A DNA stretch of 7,535 bases from JBGTKH01 sp041744735 (GTDB lineage Bacteria > Planctomycetota > Planctomycetia > Pirellulales > Pirellulaceae): positions 1 to 7,535 of the forward strand of contig JBGTKH010000038.1 of the NCBI GenBank assembly GCA_041744735.1. Direction: 5' to 3'. The notes under the pieces are model-generated. The model did not search any database. It had not been told where the DNA came from and saw only the letters and a program-made list of their open reading frames with translations. The position numbers were made by a program, and so were the translations under genes. Numbering within the stretch: position 1 is the first letter of the stretch; each line of letters opens with the position of its first letter. This document shows positions 6,239 to 7,535 of this stretch, one piece after another.

Positions 6239-6673
6239 TCAATAGAGTTCAAACATGTGCTCGCCGCCGTGGGCAGGATTGCCAACCAGTCTTTGGCCGC
6301 GCGGGTCGATCACGAAGTCTAGATATTCGAGCGGAATCTGACCGATGAGCACCGGCACGTCGTTCGGTACTTCCATAACATCGGTCGGGCATTCGCGACC
6401 CTGAATAGTTAGGCGGGCCGTTCCGTAAATCGCCGCTTCGGACTGGCCGGTTGTGCTCGTGACACGTTTGCTTGACTTCTTCGTCAGGCCGAGCTGTTGA
6501 ATCAAACGAGATGGAAGCGCCAATAGAGTCGCCCCCGTATCCACCAAGGCGTCGTGAACGGTGACACGTCGAACTTGCTCCGGAGCGCACAGACCACGTT
6601 TGCTAGCCCACAGGTCCTCCAGGTTTTCGATGGTTGCCTCGGTCAAGACTCTTCCCACAGTTTCGGACTCCAT
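6239..6673 (-). CDS. Retropepsin-like aspartic protease family protein, 144 aa
   Basis: This is a small single-domain clan AA (retropepsin-like) aspartic protease homologue. The catalytic loop is ALVDTGATLLALP, with Asp45-Thr46-Gly47; the second conserved block VLIGQIPLEYLDFVIDP (108-124) corresponds to the hydrophobic-Gly flap-side motif (LLG or LIG) followed by the strand near the end of the fold. A single DTG means an active enzyme would have to be a homodimer, as in retroviral proteases. There is no signal peptide or membrane anchor, so it is probably cytoplasmic. The N-terminal 40 residues (TEATIENLEDLWASKRGL) and the tail GNPAHGGEHMFELY look like conserved parts of a bacterial subfamily, not retroelement remains. 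The ATG at 6673 is supported by GGAAGGAG (minus strand, 6689-6682), eight bases upstream. It is 80 bases downstream of the Uma2 gene on the same strand and may share its transcript. Substrate unknown. Confidence 0.85.
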   Translation of the reverse strand: MESETVGRVLTEATIENLEDLWASKRGLCAPEQVRRVTVHDALVDTGATLLALPSRLIQQLGLTKKSSKRVTSTTGQSEAAIYGTARLTIQGRECPTDVMEVPNDVPVLIGQIPLEYLDFVIDPRGQRLVGNPAHGGEHMFELY

Positions 6674-6753
6674 GACCGTCGCTCCTTCCAGAATTCGTGA
6701 GGCAGCGAAGGTGAGATCGCTGAACGAGATTCACCTATTCAATATAGACTTCC

Positions 6754-7317
6754 TCAAGCGATGGGCGCGAAAACATCGGCGACGCGGCAAAGAAACCCCG
6801 GCAAGATATCGGCGGCGGTTAGCTCATCACTTTCGCCGAGGCGTTGCGACGCGGATTCATTCGGCCGGTAGACGTGCAGCTTGCGAGTGGATGGATCGAT
6901 GATCCAAACCAACGAAACACCTGCGACGAAGTATTCCTCGACCTTCATCTCGACATCGGAAAACAGATCGTTCGGCGAAACCACTTCGACAGCCAAGTCG
7001 GGAGCAATGGGACAGTGCCCGTCTGGCAACCCGTCCGCAGGAACTCGCGCACGTCGCAAGAACGAGACATCGGGCTTGCGTACTTTCGTCGAAGAGTCGG
7101 GAAAGCACTGGTAACTTCCCTCGACAATTGCCAGCCCGAGACCTTTCTCGTGGGCAAAATTTGCGATCAGTCGATACAACTCGCTGGCGATCAGGCTCGA
7201 TTTCCACCCCATATCCTTCTCCACCAGTTGGCCGTCGACCAGTTCGTACCGGTCGCCGTCCGGCATTCGGAGAAGATCTTCCGGCGTAAAAATGGCGTTT
7301 GACTGGCCGATTGCCAT
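6754..7317 (-). CDS. Uma2 family (DUF820) putative PD-(D/E)XK endonuclease, 187 aa
   Basis: This is a full-length Uma2/DUF820 protein, a family with a restriction-endonuclease-like PD-(D/E)XK fold, very abundant in cyanobacteria and planctomycetes, with no settled biological role. Family marks appear in order: the N-terminal RMPDGDRYELVDGQLVEKD (18-36), a helical segment 40-58, EGSYQCF (66-72), then the predicted active site KPDVSF (Asp83), LAVEVVSPND (Glu111) and Lys125 in EMKVEEYFVAGV, and the closing strands VWIIDPSTRKLHVYRP (137-152). The usual length is about 180-200 aa, so it is complete. The ATG at 7317 is set by AAGGAG (minus strand, 7333-7328), ten bases upstream, and by a good promoter candidate at 7379-7351. 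Multi-copy spread of the family suggests mobility, and the adjacent REP pair fits an accessory region. The nuclease activity is predicted from the fold, not shown. Confidence 0.92.
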   Translation of the reverse strand: MAIGQSNAIFTPEDLLRMPDGDRYELVDGQLVEKDMGWKSSLIASELYRLIANFAHEKGLGLAIVEGSYQCFPDSSTKVRKPDVSFLRRARVPADGLPDGHCPIAPDLAVEVVSPNDLFSDVEMKVEEYFVAGVSLVWIIDPSTRKLHVYRPNESASQRLGESDELTAADILPGFLCRVADVFAPIA

Positions 7318-7350
7318 GACGAGAGTGCTCCTTCTATCGCATCGGCTTTG

Positions 7351-7379
7351 ATTGTACCACGGAACGTCAGGTGGCTCAA
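7351..7379 (-). promoter_or_regulatory. Candidate promoter of the Uma2 gene (extended -10)
   Basis: On the minus strand TTGAGC (7379-7374) and TACAAT (7356-7351) are separated by exactly 17 bases, and the -10 is preceded by TGG, giving an extended -10 (TGG TACAAT). Transcription would start near 7344, about 27 bases before the ATG at 7317, with the AAGGAG site in between. Good match and position. The TGGTACA core recurs in the flanks of the nearby REP pair. Confidence 0.5.
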
Positions 7380-7395
7380 ACAGCGAAACAATCCG

Positions 7396-7476
7396 GGTAG
7401 TGGTACATTTTGGTAGCCGAAGTCGTGAGACTTCGGAAGTGTCACCACTTCCGCTACGGCAACTTGTACCACTACC
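7396..7476. repeat. Second REP-type pair: two overlapping hairpins inside a 12-base inverted repeat
   Basis: On the plus strand GTAG (7413-7416) heads a perfect hairpin: stem CCGAAGTC, loop GTGA, stem GACTTCGG (7417-7436). On the minus strand another GTAG (complement CTAC at 7454-7457) heads stem CGGAAGTG, loop GTGA, stem CACTTCCG (7453-7434). The two hairpins share three bases (7434-7436). Outside them GGTAGTGGTACA (7396-7407) and TGTACCACTACC (7465-7476) are perfect reverse complements and also carry GTAG at 7397-7400 and on the minus strand at 7475-7472. The layout is a BIME-like, RAYT-type non-autonomous element, related by head and stem to the pair at 3013-3082 but with a four-base instead of a five-base loop. 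It lies upstream of the Uma2 gene. Confidence 0.8.
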
Positions 7477-7491
7477 ACACGCTGAATCTGC

Positions 7492-7521
7492 TTGCCGTTT
7501 GGGACTCCGGTGGACTATGAT
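7492..7521 (+). promoter_or_regulatory. Candidate promoter reading rightward out of the window
   Basis: TTGCCG (7492-7497) and TATGAT (7516-7521) are 18 bases apart, matching four and five of six consensus positions. No coding region follows inside the window, so it would serve a plus-strand gene beginning just beyond 7535. With the Uma2 promoter on the other strand this makes 7345-7521 a divergent promoter region with the REP pair in the middle. Confidence 0.35.
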
Positions 7522-7535
7522 GAGCCTGCCTACAG

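Noticed and set aside
5088..6242. Long minus-strand open frame (384 aa) opposite typA
   Set aside because: It is antisense to the full-length typA gene; the translation is His/Arg/Gln-rich low-quality sequence, an artefact of G/C third positions in typA.
6239..6673. Aspartic protease as a piece of a retroelement or phage
   Set aside because: No reverse transcriptase, integrase or capsid gene is adjacent; the protein is complete with its own start, ribosome site and bacterial-type flanking motifs.

Overview
The window reads as a chromosomal segment of a high-GC, environmental Gram-negative bacterium, most likely a planctomycete (Pirellulales-like). This is an inference, not a proof. It rests on the mix of families (a UbiB-type kinase, a TypA/BipA GTPase, a PQQ-type beta-propeller fragment, a Uma2 protein and a DTG aspartic protease), on loose gene spacing with frequent strand switches, on weak or absent Shine-Dalgarno sites at several housekeeping starts, and on GTAG-headed REP-type hairpins. 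No RNA gene, CRISPR array or intact transposase is visible.

Layout. 1-418: a short conserved-looking coiled-coil protein (52 aa) and a noncoding gap. 419-1163: two unrecognised genes overlapping by 20 bases behind a plausible promoter, clearly AT-richer than their neighbours. 1170-2858 (minus): an ABC1/UbiB atypical kinase, tail to tail with that pair, only 6 bases between stops. 3013-3082: a perfect 28-base inverted repeat made of two head-on REP hairpins, directly abutting a 5'-truncated PQQ beta-propeller remnant (3086-3430). 3507-4273: a NYN/LabA-like (DUF88-type) nuclease gene whose leader carries a promoter-like pair, a strong intrinsic terminator and a competing upstream pairing, the layout of a transcription attenuator. 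4371-6185: full-length typA/bipA. 6239-7317 (minus): a retropepsin-like aspartic protease and a Uma2-family putative nuclease, each with a good Shine-Dalgarno site. 7396-7476: a second REP pair, built differently, with two hairpins overlapping by three bases inside a 12-base inverted repeat. The window ends with a promoter-like sequence reading out to the right.

How the parts relate. There is no single multi-gene pathway here. UbiB (isoprenoid quinone or lipid homeostasis at the membrane) and TypA (ribosome-associated GTPase) are housekeeping genes. The intervening DNA is accessory: REP elements, a broken gene, the two-gene unknown module, the NYN protein and the Uma2/protease pair. The observations most worth following are the two REP arrangements, which share a stem but differ in loop and geometry, the attenuator-like leader of the NYN gene, and the compact unknown gene pair at 419-1163.
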